Source: Hepsetus odoe
Taxonomy: Eukaryota; Chordata; Actinopteri; Characiformes; Hepsetidae
Reading direction: 5' to 3'
Length of the DNA: 64,000 bases
Assembly: GCA_017165825.1 (NCBI GenBank)
Contig: CM029387.1
Coordinates: forward strand, 13,294,798 to 13,358,797
Shown here: positions 9,415 to 22,260 of the stretch, one piece after another
Numbering within the stretch: the stretch's first letter is position 1
Layout: the number at the start of each line of letters is the position of its first letter
Translations under genes and position numbers: made by a program
Notes under the pieces: model-generated
Told to the model about the DNA's origin: nothing
Database searches by the model: none
Seen by the model: the letters and a program-made list of their open reading frames with translations, nothing else

Positions 9415-9549
9415 GTCAGGATCTGATGTCTCAGTCCTGTGGGAATACTGGAGCAGAAGTGGGCGGAGCATTGAGACTGAATACACCTCAACCCAGGCTC
9501 AGCTCTGAGCAGCTCCTTCCACACAGTTCTGCCCCCTCTGGCATGGCTG
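9415..9549 (+). CDS. znf236: znf236 coding exon (linker)
   Basis: A C-rich polypyrimidine tract and cccccag lead into GT CAG GAT CTG; the exon ends ATG GCT G before gtgaga. It is phase 1 on both sides, 135 nt. The peptide begins GQDLMSQSCGNTGAE and is rich in Ser, Pro and Leu without a recognisable domain. It lies only about 130 bp downstream of a Tc1-like relic. Confidence 0.72.
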
Positions 9550-9656
9550 GTGAGAACTGCTCCCATGTTTGCTGCTATTCAGTTGTTCTGCAGTACAGCA
9601 ATATTCCCCATTACTGAAAAAATCAATTGTTTTTGTGTGTGCATGTATTACCATAG

Positions 9657-9796
9657 TTACCACCCTGGCTCCTAGTGCATCACTCTCGCAGAATCTTGTG
9701 ATGTCATCAGCAGGCATGGCCAGTGATGGCAGTGTTACACTCACTCTCGCAGACCCGCAAATGCTGGATGCAGTAACCCTAAATCTGAACACACAG
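9657..9796 (+). CDS. znf236: znf236 coding exon (linker)
   Basis: The intron before it is only 107 nt. The acceptor accatag followed by TT ACC ACC keeps frame from the phase 1 donor at 9549. The exon ends AAC ACA CAG before gtacag in phase 0. It encodes LAPSASLSQNLVMSSAG and then a VTLTLADPQMLDAVTLNLN motif. The acceptor is weaker than its neighbours; an alternative AG at 9675 would break the frame. Confidence 0.68.
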
Positions 9797-10320
9797 GTAC
9801 AGGCACATACACACTCGGTGTAACTAAAGATAACTCTTTAAATGACTGCACTTTTTATCAGTTTGCATAAGCTTTACTTATCATTATATCTTTTATCCAA
9901 GTTGTGCAAAGTGAAATCTCAATTTTCTAATTTTGGCATATTTCTCTTTTTTAAATGATTGTACAGCTTTTAGGATTTGCTGCTTAATGTTAGCTTTTGC
10001 AAGGGCTCATGTCTGTGTATTTCTGTGTATTTTAACACTTCCTGTGGGTGAACAGGAATATTTTTCTCTAGAGTAGATTTTTTGTTAATGTTTATTGAAG
10101 AATTTAATATCATAACTGTAACGACTAAAGAGAAAAATTATACAAACAATATAGGCAAATTATTTGTTGCAGTACATTGTAAGGTATTATCATCTCAGGA
10201 TAGCACTAACAAAAACTATATTCAGGAGTAACCCATGGAACCCACCACAGTATCTTGCAATGCATGGCTACTTATTAGTTTGGTTCTCAGGAGTGAGTGT
10301 TTACTTATATGTAAATGAAC
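9797..10320 (+). other. Intron sequence, nothing recognised
   Basis: AT-rich intron of znf236. I see no exon-like or repeat signal on either strand. Confidence 0.5.
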
Positions 10321-10848
10321 TGCTGTAAACAAAGAATGCTTTCAGAAATATAAATAATGATTGTTTATTTTTATCAATTTACAAAATGCAAAGTGAGCGA
10401 ACAAAAGAAAAATCTAAATCAAATCAATATTTGGTGTTACTACCTTTTGCCTTCAAACCAGCATCAGTTCTTATAGTTGCACAAAGTCAGGGATTTTGTA
10501 GGATTATAGTCAGGTGTATGATCAACCAGTTTTACCAAACAGGTGCTAATGATCATCAATGTCACACGTAGGTTGAAACACCAAATATCTGGAAACAACG
10601 TCATATCTGGAACAACCTACCAGCCGAGTTCCTTCAAAAACTGTGTGCAAGTGTACCTAGATGAATTGATGCTGTTTTGAAGGCAAAGGGTGGTCACACC
10701 AAATATTGATTTGATTTAGATTTCTCTTTTGTTCATTCACTGCATTTTGCTGATTGATGAAAATAAATGATTAACACTTTCATTTTTGAAAGCATTCTTT
10801 GTTTACAGCATTTTTTCACACCTGCCTAAAACTTTTGCACAGTACTGT
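10321..10848. mobile_element. Tc1-like family T, copy 2 (left end truncated)
   Basis: Begins inside the left inverted repeat (gctgtaaacaaagaatgctt) and ends with the full right repeat cctaaaacttttgcacagta and ctgta. No transposase core remains. Confidence 0.7.
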
Positions 10849-11931
10849 AACATCTGCATAATTATTGCCAAACCAATGATGTTTTGAGCAGTTGTTATTA
10901 CATTTTAATTATATGTATTTTTTGACATCCTTTCAAACCTTCACAGTATTCTCATAGTGAAAGAAGTGCCAATTTGTCCGAACAAGAATGGTGCTTAATC
11001 ATAACACTTAACGTGTTGGTTGTTTGACAGTGAATATTTTGATTTTGTATGATTCAAATCTCTGCAGAAATTCCTCCTTTAGTCATGGTTTAAATAAATG
11101 AGAAAGAAAGGCAGGTAGCTGCTTGTGTGAATTTGTATCTCCTTAAAGGAGAGCACAATAGAGTTATTTGTTTTGGTTTTTTTTTTGAGTGGGAGTTGAA
11201 AGAGGCATTTAAAGTTTAAGAAATTGAATAGTTTAATACATTCAGTTGCTGACTAAGTTATTAGTGGACATATTTAAATTTTGATAGATTTGTTTAATTT
11301 TGTTTTTAATGTATGTTGTTTGTATGCTGTTGTTTATTTGTTTTTTAGTGACCCTGAAAAATGAGCTATTTGTACTCAGTGGCTATTTAAAACAAAAGGG
11401 TGGTGCTTTAACATTTTGTCAACTATCAGTATTTGCCTTTATTGAACTTATAGACGTATTTAAAGACTGAGTGTACTATACAGCTACTGTTTAAACAATC
11501 ACTTTGTTGAGAAAATGAAAAAAATATATTACATTAGTGTGCAAGTGTCTATCCTTCCATGGTCAAAATAGGTTACTACATGCTCATCAGAGAACACTCT
11601 TCTGCACAGTTATTGTTCATTTGCTGTATTGCTGTGTATATGTATTATGACTCTGCAATTTCACTTTGCATTCCCTGATTTCAGTTGGTCTGCCTTTGCT
11701 AGCTTTTTGCTAAGCTTTTTTAAATGTATTTTTTTTACATTTTGAAATTTAACAGTATAATAATTTTATTTTGACTGTAAATTGTTGTATGACATATGGG
11801 ATATTTTTAATTAGATTATTTTTGATTCTAGCATTTCAAAATCAATGTAGTTACCACCTTCAGATCATCCAGATCCATACCATGTATAGCTAGCTATCGC
11901 AAATGTGGTCATTGAGTGTGTTTTTGTCCAG
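10849..11931 (+). other. Intron sequence, nothing recognised
   Basis: AT-rich intron of znf236 with T-runs. No coding or repeat structure that I can name. Confidence 0.5.
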
Positions 11932-12051
11932 GGTCAGCAGTTTTCAGCTGTGAGTGAGCATGGGTCAGCAGTGCAGCCGACCAGTAATCCACAGCAGGTC
12001 ATACTTGTTAGCCACCCAGTAGAAAGCACATCACACCAGGAGGGACTCAAG
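11932..12051 (+). CDS. znf236: znf236 coding exon (linker)
   Basis: The acceptor ttttgtccag is followed by GGT CAG CAG and the exon ends CTC AAG before gtctgg. It is 120 nt, phase 0 on both sides, and encodes GQQFSAVSEHGSAVQ and then QQVILVSHPVE. It is the last exon of the finger-free region. The next exon opens with an acidic lead into a zinc finger. Confidence 0.7.
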
Positions 12052-12322
12052 GTCTGGATGTTTTTGTTTGTCTGGTTTTGTACTTTTATCTACTGCTGTG
12101 CTTAACACTTACAATTTCACAGAAAATGCCTGTTTTTATTCACAGCATTGTTTGTTTTGTTTTATTTTTCCACCTACCCTCATGTTTTACATTTCTTTAT
12201 TAGGTTTAAGTGCTGAAAAATTTTATCCAAGAATGTTGTGTGTGTGTGCGCGCGCGCGCATTTTATTGTTACAGCCTTATTCAGTACGGATTAAATGTAT
12301 TTTTTTTACCTCAAAATTCTAC

Positions 12323-13836
12323 TCACAATACCACATAATGACAAAGTGCGTGGTCCCTACGTGGTCTCCTGAAGTCAGCAACCATCTCTTTAGTCTTGTC
12401 GACGTTCAGAGACAGGTTGTTGATTCTACACCAGTCCGTCAGCTGTTCTGTCTCCTCTCTGCACGCCGCCTCGTCACCATCGCTGATCAGACCCACCACG
12501 ATTGTATCATCAGCGAATTTGATGATGTTGTTGGAGCTGTGCTTGGCTGCACAGTCGTGGGTCATTAATATGAACAGCAGTGGGCACCCTGTGCTCAGTG
12601 TGATGGTTTTGGAGGTGCTGCTACTGATTCTGACTGACTGGGGTCTCCCAGTCAGGAAGTCCAGGAACCAGTTACAGAGGGAGGTATTCAAGCCCAGCAG
12701 CCTCAGCTTCTCTCTCAGATGCTGAGGGATGATGTTGAATGCTGAACTGTAATCGATGAACAGCATTCTGTAATAACTGTCCTTTCTGTCCAGATGAGAA
12801 ATGGCCAGATGGAGGGTGGTGGAGATAGCATGGGGAGGATACGCAAACTGCAGGGGATCCAGTGAGGAAGGGATTTGAGTCTTGATGTGCCATATGACCA
12901 GCCTCGCAAAGCACTTCATGATGATAGGTGTGAGTGCGACGGGATGATAGTCATTTAGGCAGGAGACAGATGATTTATTTGGCACCAGGATGATGCTGGT
13001 GGTCTTGAAGCACCTTGGAACAACAGTGGTGCTCAGAGAGATGTTGAAGATGTCGGTGAGAACATCTGCCAGCTGTTGTGCACATCCTCTGAGCACACGA
13101 CCTTGTATGTTGTCTGGACCAGCAGCTTTCCGTGTGTTGACTCTCAGTAGAGATCTTCTCACCTCGGCCATGGTCAGACAGAGAATCTGGTCATTTGGAG
13201 GAGGGATGGTCTTCCTCATTTCTGTGTTGTTCGCCACATCAAACCGTGCGTAGAAGCTGTACAGCGCATCTGGAAGGGAGGAATCAACGTCACAGGCAGG
13301 TGGAGATATCTTGTAGTTGGTGAGGGCCTGAATGCCCTGCCACATGCGCCGTGTGTCACTGGTGTTTTTAAAGTGGCCATGGATTCTCTGTGCGTAACTT
13401 TGCTTGGCTGCTCTGATGGCTTGAGACAGGTTCGCCCTCGCTTTCTTAGGGCAGCCTTGTCCCCTGACTTGAAGGCTTTGTCTCTGGTTCTCAGGAGTCT
13501 GCGCACCTCCACAGTCATCCATGGCTTCTGGTTTGGTCAATTCATGATGGACTTGGAGACAGTAACATCCTCAATGCACTTGCTGATGTAGCCAGTCAAT
13601 GAAGCTGTGTACTCCTCCAAGCTGATGGAGTCACCTTAGGTTGCAGCCTCCCTAAACATGTCCCAGTCGGTGTGCTCAAAGCAGTCCTGAAGAGCAGAGA
13701 TGGCGCCTGTGGGCCAGGTCTTTACCTGGTTCAGGGTGGGCCTCACATGCCTGACGATGGGTCTGTACGCTGGGATCAGCAGAACAGAGATGTGGTCGGA
13801 GTGTCCAAGGTGTGTCCAAGGTTTGTTCAGTGACAC
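12323..13836 (-). pseudogene. L2/CR1-like LINE, reverse transcriptase region
   Basis: A 405-codon ORF (13540-12323) carries the RT signature: RKAAGPDNIQGRVL, a LFIDYSSAFN palm motif and FADDTIVVG, followed by LTDWCRINNLSLNVDKTK. A second frame (13836-13636) supplies upstream text (HTDWDMF) from before the RT domain, so there is a frameshift near 13540-13636. Both ends are truncated: no endonuclease start and no 3' UTR tail. It lies antisense in a znf236 intron. Confidence 0.75.
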
Positions 13837-13923
13837 TGGAATTATACTCTAATGGTTGATGGCTTGAAAATTATGCTGTCTGTCACTTGCATCAACTATT
13901 TAGGAAAATCAGAAAGAAATATC

Positions 13924-15478
13924 TTGGTGGACACTTCAGTCTCTGGGGCCGAGGTTGCCGAGGTGGTCAAAAAGCTTCTTGGTGGCAGGGCACCAGAGGT
14001 GGATGAGATCCGCCCGGAGTTCCTCAAAGCTCTGGATGTTGTAGGACTGTCATGGCTGACACGCCTCTGCAACATCGCATGGACATCGGGGCTGTGCCTC
14101 TGGATTGGCAGACCGGGGGGGTGGTCCCCCTCTTTAAGAAAGGGGTCCGGAAGGTGTGTTTGAACTATAGAGGGATCACACTTCTCAGCTTCCCGGGAAA
14201 AGTCTATTCAGGGGTCCTGGAAAGGAGGGTCCGTCGGATAGTCGAACCTCGGATTCAGGAGGAGCAGTGTGGTTTTCGTCCAGGTCGCGGAACAGTGGAC
14301 CAGCTCTACACCCTTAACAGGGTCCTGGAGGGTGCATGGGAGTTTTCCCAACCAGTCTACATGTGCTTTGTGGACTTGGAGAAGGCATTCGACCGTGTCC
14401 CTCTGGGAGTCCTGTGGGGGGTACTCCGAGAGTATGGGGTATCGGATTCCCTGTTAAGGGCTGTCCGGTCCCTGTACAACCGGTGTCAGAGTTTGGTCTG
14501 CATTGCCGGCAGTAAGACGGAACTTTTCCCGGTGAGAGTTGGGCTCCGCCAGGGCTGCCCTTTGTCACCGATCCTGTTCATAACTTTTTGGACAGGATTT
14601 CTAGGCGCAGCCAGGGCGTTGAGGGGGTCTGGTTTGGTGGGCTCAAGATTGGGTCACTGCTTTTTGCAGATGACGTTGTCCTGTTGGCCTCATCAGGCCG
14701 TGGCCTTCAGCTCTCACTAGATTGGTTCGCAGCCGAGTGTGAAGCGGCTGGGATGAGAATCAGCACCTCTAAATCTGAGGCCATGGTCCTCAGTCGGAAA
14801 TGGGTGGAGTGCCCTCTCAGGGTTGGTAGTGAGATCCTGCCCCAAGTGGAGGAATTTAAGTATCTTGGGATCTTGTTCACGAGTGAGGGTAGAATGGAGC
14901 GGGAGGTCGACAGGCGGATCGGAGCAGCGTCCGCAGTGATGCGGGCTCTGCATCGGTCCGTCATGGTGAAGAAGGAGCTGAGCCAAAAGGCAAAGCTCTC
15001 AATTTACCGGTCGATCTACGTCCCCACCCTCACCTATGGTCACGAGCTGTGGGTAGTGACCGAAAGAACGAGATCGCGAATACAAGCGGCCGAAATGAGT
15101 TTCCTCCGCAGGGTGGAGGATAGGGATAGGATCCTTAGGGATAGGGTGAGAAGCTCAGTCATCCGGGAGGGGCTCAGAGTAGAACCGCTGCTCCTCCCCA
15201 TCGAGAGGAGCCAGATAAGGTGGCTCGGGCATCTGATTAGGATGCTTCCTGGATGCCTCCCTGGTGTGGTGTTCCGGGCATGTCCCACCGGAAAGAGACC
15301 CCGGGGAAGACCCAGGACACGCTGGAGAGACTCTCTCGGCTGGCCTGGGAACGCCTTGGGATCCGCCCGGAGGAGCTAGAAGAAGTGGCCGGAGAGAGGG
15401 AAGTCTGGGCATCCCTGCTGGAGCTGCTGCCCCTGCAACCCGACCTCGGATAAGCGGGAGAGAATGGATGGATGGATG
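13924..15478 (+). pseudogene. 5'-truncated LINE with a 13-bp target-site duplication
   Basis: Encodes RT in three shifted frames: GGRAPEVDEIRPEFLKAL (from 13980), NYRGITLLSFPGKVYSG and FVDLEKAFDRVP (14160-14400), LRQGCPLSPILF, then LLFADDVVLL and a C-terminal WLGHLIRMLPGCLPG region to about 15450. Frameshifts lie near 14090, 14580 and 15340. The 3' end is a (ATGG)n run. The duplication agaaagaaatatc is at 13911-13923 and 15479-15491. Clade not assigned. It is sense relative to znf236. Confidence 0.78.
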
Positions 15479-15658
15479 AGAAAGAAATATCATTTGCATA
15501 ATAATTTGGAACACGGTGCATATTAGCTAATACTAGATTCAGTTACTGTTACTGGGTGACATAGGTGTTCACAAGTTTTTGTCTTAAAATAAATCATACA
15601 TTTAGTATTAAAAAATACACTACATCAGAAAATTCAGAGAAAATGAAAATATTTTTTC

Positions 15659-15666
<8 letters not shown>

Positions 15667-15700
<34 letters not shown>
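15667..15700 (+). repeat. (TG)n microsatellite upstream of a znf236 exon
   Basis: About 17 TG units ending some 35 nt before the 15737 exon. Confidence 0.9.
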
Positions 15701-15701
<1 letters not shown>

Positions 15702-15736
15702 CACAATTTTACTAGTTTTGATGTGTGTTTGTTTAG

Positions 15737-15925
15737 ATGGTGGAAGGCAATGGTGAAGTGAAGGCGTCCGAAGCAGATGTCCAGCTTAATCAGTGTTTTT
15801 ACTGTAATCAGAATTTACCCACGGCAAATGCTCTGCGACGTCACTGTAGGTCCACACATGGCAAGGAGAGATGTCATGTGTGTCGCGTGTGCAACAAGGC
15901 CTTCAAACGTGCAACACACCTCAAG
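15737..15925 (+). CDS. znf236: znf236 coding exon (one complete and one split C2H2 finger)
   Basis: The acceptor gtttgtttag precedes ATG GTG GAA and the exon ends CAC CTC AAG before gtaaac. It is 189 nt, phase 0. After an acidic lead (EVKASEADVQ) it encodes a finger with CFYC and H-x4-H (HCRSTH), then the CRVC half of a second finger whose histidines lie in the next exon. The intron thus cuts a finger just before its first histidine. A 34-bp TG repeat ends about 35 nt upstream of the exon. Confidence 0.85.
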
Positions 15926-16519
15926 GTAAACATCAGGACTGACCATTACAGTTTTTTGCTAATAGTTACATTAAGCGATATATAATTAACACTATCTAAC
16001 ACTGTAACACTGACATTTTCCTAGCCTAACTCTTGGTATGCTTGGTACTGCAGACTGGGTTTTTTGTCTTATTGTAAAACAAAATTTTCTTCCACTTATT
16101 GTGATAATAAATCTGTTGGGCCAGTATAATTTACAAGCAAAGCACACTGCTGAGGCTGACAGTAATGACAACAATTGGCAAAATATGCTGGGCATAGCAC
16201 AGACAAACAAAACTTGAAACCAAATGCAATTGGTATTAGAGCAAGGGGCCTACTTGTTAAGGTTTTTGTTAAATTGCTGATGCTATTAATTCATAATAAA
16301 AATTATTTGTCTATGCATATAACTTTATTAAAACACTGGTTGTTTAGAACATTTAAGGGAAAAAAATGATAAGCTAAAAAAGTGATAAGCTTAGTCTTCA
16401 TCAGTTTAGTAAAAAAAAATGCAGGTTCATTGTGTGCATAATTTGTATAGTACATTTTGCACTGCACCTATGGTTGTATGTTAGGTTTGCCCAGAAGGTT
16501 TTGATATGAAATTTGTAGA
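15926..16519 (+). other. Intron sequence, nothing recognised
   Basis: Start of the intron that splits a zinc finger. No repeat or exon signal seen. Confidence 0.5.
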
Positions 16520-17112
16520 TCATCATCTTCTTTCGGCTGCTCCTGTTATGGGTGACCACAGTGGATCAACCGTCTCCATTTCTTCCCAATAAAATCCTCG
16601 TCTGTATATGTCTAAAACAATGCAACCATGCTTCTCTAACATCGCCTCTATAATGTCTAATCTGAGCTATCACTCTTAATATACTAATTTCTAATCCTGT
16701 CCATCCTCGTCACTCTCAATGAAAATCTTAACATCTCCAGCTCTGCTGACTATCTTTTCGTCAGCGACACTGTTTCCAACCTGTATAGCATTGCCGTTCC
16801 AACCTCCTTGAACTCTCTTCTTCACCTCTTTTCCACGCTCCCTATTACTCTGAACTGTTGATCCCTGAATTTAAATTCCTCCACCTTTTGTCACTCCACT
16901 CGTTCACACTCATCTATTCTGTTTTTGTCCTACTCACATTCATTCCTCTTCTCTCTAGAGTTTATCTCCCTCTTTCCAGCTCTCCTGGAACTGCTCCTTA
17001 CTCTCACTACAGATCACAATATCATCAGCAGATATAATAATCCTCAGGCATCTAACCTCATCTATCAACCTATCCATTACCATTGCAAAGAAGCATGGGT
17101 TCAGGGCTGATT
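16520..17112 (-). mobile_element. RTE-like LINE fragment
   Basis: Starts at ttcggctgctcctgttatgg, the 3' end also seen at 22.85 kb, and follows that copy with many substitutions up to gcatgggttcagggctga. It is interrupted there by the L2-like element, and a matching continuation (ctgatccttgatgtaatccc) appears near 18843. Confidence 0.6.
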
Positions 17113-18842
17113 CAATTCGATTCAATTCAGTTTATTCTTGTATAGCGCCTTTTACAACAGAGTTGCCCCAAAGCACTTTACATAGATGGTAGACATAGGT
17201 TATAGTCATGGTCTAAAAACTGAATGCTAGAAGTTAAAGCCAGACGACTACGGAGGAGAGGAACCATAAACTCCACTGTGTGGAGAAAAAAAAAACCTCT
17301 GAGGGTCCAAGGTCGACTGGCTACCCAACCCCCTTGGGTATACTAGCAGTACAAAGTTAGTTCGGGTTTAACCCCAGGATCAGTACAGAGTCCTAAGCTG
17401 CTTCCCAGGCTCAGCAAGCTGCCAGGATCCCTTGGCGCATCAGATGCACAGCACAGACCAGTTGGGAGTTCGGTACTGGACTCAGGCGATGACCACAGCA
17501 GGCCCCCCCCGGACATGTGGGGAAGGAATGGAATGGGGAGGGTCAGTAATAAGCAGGATCCAGTAGTGACAGACACAGAAAGGAAGCAATACAGTGCAAT
17601 GGCATGTACAGCAGCACCAGCGACATTAGTAATGGTGCACTATGGTGATTGGTGCGGGTAAGCTAGACTAAAAAAGTAAGTCTTCAGCCGTGATTTAAAG
17701 ACTGAGACTGATTTGGCATCCCGTACGTAAGCAGGCAAGCTATTCCATAATCTAGGGGCCCTGTAACTAAAAGCTCGTGCACATATAAATTTATTTATAC
17801 GAGGGACAGTTAGAAGTTCTTTATTCTGGGATCTAAGTGGGCGATTAGGTGTATAGGCATTAAGCAGTTCGGTTAGGTATATTGGGGCAAGACCATTAAG
17901 TGCCTTGTAGGTTAAGAGGAGGACCTTGAAGTCAGCCCTGTACCTAACAGGAAGCCAGTGAAGCGAGGAGAGTATGGGAGTGATATGGTCGTACTTCCTG
18001 CTCCTGCTAACAATCCTAGCGGCTGTGTTCTGAATGCGCTGTAGGGTGCTTAATGTGCCCTAAGTGCTTTCAGAAAGTAGGGCATTACAGTAATCTAATC
18101 TACTGTATACAAATGCATGTACTACTTTCGTTGTGTCTTCCATTGACAGAAAACGCCGTAGTTTGGCAATATTCCCGAAGTTGCAAGAAACATGTCTTCG
18201 CAACTGCATTAACATGGGGATTAAATGAAAGATTTGAATAAAAAATAACACCAAGGTTACGTGCCTGATTGCTAACTCAAAACTTCAACCCTGCATCCCG
18301 GATATGCGAAATAAAGTTGGCCCGATCTACATCACTACTACAAAACAAAAGCAGCTCAGTTTTTTCAGAGTTTAGTGAGAGGAAGTTGTTATTCATCCAA
18401 TCCCTAATATTACTGAGGCAACTAATTAAAGTGCCAGTTAATGCTTTATCACATGATTTAACAGATAATTATAACTGAGTGTCATCCGCGTAAGAGTGGT
18501 AACTAACATTATGCTTCCGTATAATAGTACTTAATGGGAGCATGTAGAGGGAGAAGAGCACTGGGTCCAACACCGACCCTTGTGGGACTCTATAATTAAC
18601 TAGTGACATGGATGAGGGGGTGCCATAATCATCCATTTGGATGAAGTAATAATGGTTTGTGAGATAGGAGTTGAACCATTTAAGGGCTGTTCCGCTAATG
18701 CCGTCATTGGAGTGAAGCCTATTTACCAAAATGGAATGATCCACCGTGTCAAACGCAGCACTAAGATCTAACGGAACAAGAACAGTAATGTTTCCTGCAT
18801 CACTTGAAACCATTATATCATTCACCACTCTAGTTAGAGGAC
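17113..18842 (-). pseudogene. L2/Rex-like LINE, 5' truncated
   Basis: The 3' UTR begins with ttcaattcagtttattcttg near 17113. On the - strand, 18828-18469 encodes VLVPLDLSAAFDTVDHSIL, a YRVPQGSVLDPVLFSLYM motif and YADDTQL, all RT landmarks. 18254-18060 encodes VVHAFVYSRLDYCNALL near the protein C-terminus. Frames are broken between these blocks. Confidence 0.72.
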
Positions 18843-18927
18843 TGATCCTTGATGTAATCCCAACTTTACTTTCAAATGTTACTATTTTACCATTATTATT
18901 CCAAGGTTAGTCACATAGATAACATAA

Positions 18928-19464
18928 AGTACTGTGCACAAGTTTTAGGCAGGTGTGAAAAAATGCTGTAAACAAAGAATGCTTTCAGAAATATAAATAA
19001 TGATTGTTTATTTTTATCAATTTACAAAATGCAAAGCGAGCGAACAAAAGAAAAATCTAAATCAAATCAATATTTGGTGTTACTACCTTTTGCTTTCAAA
19101 CCAGCATGAATTCTTATAGGTAAACTTGCACAAAGTTAGGGATTTTGTATGATTATAGTCAAGTGTATGATCAACCAATTTTACCAAACAGGTGCTAATG
19201 ATCATCAGTGTCACACTTAGGTTGAAACACAGTCATGTTTGGAACAACCTACCAGCCGAGTCCCTTCAAAAACTGTGTGTAAGTGTACCTAGAAGAATTG
19301 ATACTGTTTTGAAGGTAGTAACACCAAATATTGATTTGATTTAGATTTCTCTTTTGTTCATTCACTGCATTTTGTTGATTGATGAAAAAAATGATTAACA
19401 CTTCCATTTTTGAAAGCATTCTTTGTTTACAGCACACCTGCCTAAAACTTTTGCACAGTACTGT
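18928..19464. mobile_element. Tc1-like family T, copy 3
   Basis: Both inverted repeats are present (agtactgtgcacaagtttta on the left, cctaaaacttttgcacagta plus ctgta on the right). The middle is reduced to end sequences. Its 3' flank is shared with copy 4 at 29889. Confidence 0.72.
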
Positions 19465-19720
19465 AAATATATTTAATAATACAGAGTGCTTGCAGAAGCA
19501 CAGTGACCTTAGTTGTCCTTACCTTATCCACTACCGCAGCACGGCAGAGCTTAGTAGAGCTTAGACTGATTGCACCAACAAATTTGGAAAAAAAAAGTAG
19601 TTTAGACTGTCTTTTTTGAATAAATACTTAAATAAATCTATGGCATTAAATAAAATTTTACCTGAACATAAGCTAGGCTGTCCTTGACAATGCAAGTCAG
19701 TTTGACAACTTGAAGGAAAA

Positions 19721-19974
19721 GTGAAAGTGACAACCCTTGTCATTGCGAGGTCACAGCACAGCACACATGAACCACAACGAAACTGGACCTCTGCATTTAA
19801 CCCATGCACACAAACACCGTGCAGCGGTGTGCAGCTATTGAAAGCGCCCGGGGAGCAGTGACAGGGACAGTACCTTGCTCAAGGGTACCTCAGGGCAACC
19901 TACTTGTGAGGAAATCGAAACCCACAATCTTCCGATGCAGGGACAACTCCCTAACCACTAGGCCACCGCTGCCC
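19721..19974 (-). repeat. tRNA-derived SINE (type 2)
   Basis: On the - strand it starts GGGCAGCGGTGGCCTAGTGG (A box), continues to GGGAGTTGTCCCTG, carries a B-box-like GGGTTTCGATTTCC and ends in a GTCACTTTCAC tail. The same element lies in the + direction at 24348. Confidence 0.72.
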
Positions 19975-20064
19975 GTGCAAGATGCAAAGTCCCAGAAGAA
20001 ATGGAAACGGAAATAATAATAATAATAATAATAATCATCATCATTATTATTATTGTATTTTCTT

Positions 20065-20163
20065 CTTCTTTTTTTGGCTGCTCCCATTTAGGGGTCACCA
20101 CAGCAGATCATCCATTTCCATTTCTGTAAACAAAGAATGCTTTCAAAAATGGAAGTGTTAATC
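20065..20163 (-). mobile_element. Short RTE 3' end joined to a Tc1 family T fragment
   Basis: tggctgctcccatttagggg matches the RTE-like 3' end, and tgtaaacaaagaatgctttc at 20126 is an isolated piece of the family T end. Confidence 0.5.
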
Positions 20164-22258
20164 AGTTTTTTGGGAGAAGTGCCTGCTCTGAAAATGCTTC
20201 AGCTATAGACTCTTTGAGTATGTATATCATTGTGTTGATATGTGCAAGCCTAGTGACTTTAATCAGCCAGCTCATTGTTTCTATTTAATTGCAAATGCAT
20301 TATAGAAAAATTTTTTGTGACTAACTAGCTAAATAAGTCAGTATTAGTTGGTATGTTTTCTCTGCTGCTGTAAGATAACAAATGTCACCTGTTTTTTCAA
20401 CTTGCAACTGGTACTATATCCTATTTTGAGTGCTTATGTGACGGTTCATTTAGTTAATAACATTTTTTATGTAAAGTTGTGCTTCACTTTGTCAATAAGC
20501 CAATAAGAGTGGTTCAGAATGACCCTTTATAAATTCTATCTACTTATAATGTACCGTGATTTAAAGTATTTTGTCACTGCAATTGTCCTGTCCATTGGTA
20601 CCATATATTTTATTTATATATATATATATATATATATGGGACCAATGTATTAATTGTGAGCAAAAGCCAAACTACTTGCTTGTCATATGTCGATACAAGC
20701 CATGATTACAGCCTCTTGTTTAAATAGAACAAATACATTGGACGTTGTTTGTTGAAAAACTGCTCTCCACATCTTTGGTTTCTCAAGCATTATCTGCTGT
20801 TTAAGCTTCACTTGATTGCAAACCCAACACCTGATGCTATCTTGGCTATTCTGAATATTTTACCACACTTCTCTTTCTATAATCCTATATCAGTTTGTTA
20901 TGTTCCCCATCAGAGAAAATTAAACTTTGTACATACTATGAGCAAATGTAAAACATATCTACAAAACTACCCTGCCTCTTCTCAGCATATTTGAACACCA
21001 CCTAGTACTTTCATCCACCCACTGGTTGTCTAGCAGCACCTAATAATAATTACAGCCTGTAATTAACAACTCTACAGGGCTTTTTTAAGTTTAGACTGTT
21101 ATCTGCTCTTTGAGAAGATGACATTGATGCCATGACAAACAACAAACAACAACAAAACAACGCAGTACTTTAATCTGTGTTTCTGAGTGACAACACTATC
21201 ACCAGAGCAGTGCATTATTCAGTGTTTTTTATGCAGTGTAGTGTATTATTCAGCTGGTTCAACACAGGGTCCCCCTCCTGCAGCAAAGAGCTCACATCCT
21301 TCCTGCTCTCAGTATTTTCCTTCTCACATCTCCCCAGAAATCCACACAGCCCTATCAATGCCCAACACAACAAGCATTATCACACCTCCCTCTACCACTT
21401 GTTATTTGATTGTCTTTTTTAAGCACACAGGTGAGGAAGCAGGTGAAAAGTCCTGGAGGCCTGTGCTTACCATCTGTGCAGGATTCTGTAGCACTTCTTT
21501 TCTCTAAGCCTGTAGCACTTCTTTTCTCTACTACTGTTGCCTACCCATAGCATGAAAGTCCTGAAGAGCTGCCCTTGCCATTAGCTGGGCTCTGTGCTGG
21601 ACCCAATGCATCTTACTTAAAGGTTGTTATCAGAAATTTGAAATCTACTACTTCAACAAGCCCTTTTTATGGGGATAGTGCCTTAAAATAAGCTCAAAAG
21701 AATACATACTCACCTAGAAAACATGTTGAATTACAAAGGTTTAGCAGGCAGTAGTAACTCAGGAAAAACGCATGTGTACAGCCATGTTTTCAGATGACTG
21801 CAGCTATGATATTTGTCAGTGGTGAACAGGAGGCAGAGTACAGAGGCCTAGTAGACTGCTTGACAACACAGAGTTTGTACAGGAATCACATAGAAGATTT
21901 TATATCTTTACCAGATTTTACAAGAAAACATGCTTTTCCTTCCTTCCTTCCTTCATTTTGCCTGGCCAGTTATGATAAAAAAAATAACATGTATTCCTTT
22001 ACTAAATTACCACACACACACTTATTAGTTGCTACCATACCATATACTGGCTAGCTAACAATAGTTTTGTTTCTTTCTTTCTTTTTTTTTCCTTGTCACA
22101 TGCTACCTCTTTTTGACTAGCTAACATGCTTATAACTACAAAACCTGGTTCACATAGCGTGATTTCATGATTTTTTTAATTCATCCTGAAAATGATAGTT
22201 GACATGCTTTTTGCATCTTCTTAGTAAAGCTGAGATCTGGTTATGTATCATTTAAATA

Positions 22259-22260
<2 letters not shown>
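20164..22260 (+). other. Intron sequence with a (TA)n run
   Basis: Contains a (TA)n microsatellite at about 20612-20638. Otherwise no recognisable element. Confidence 0.5.
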
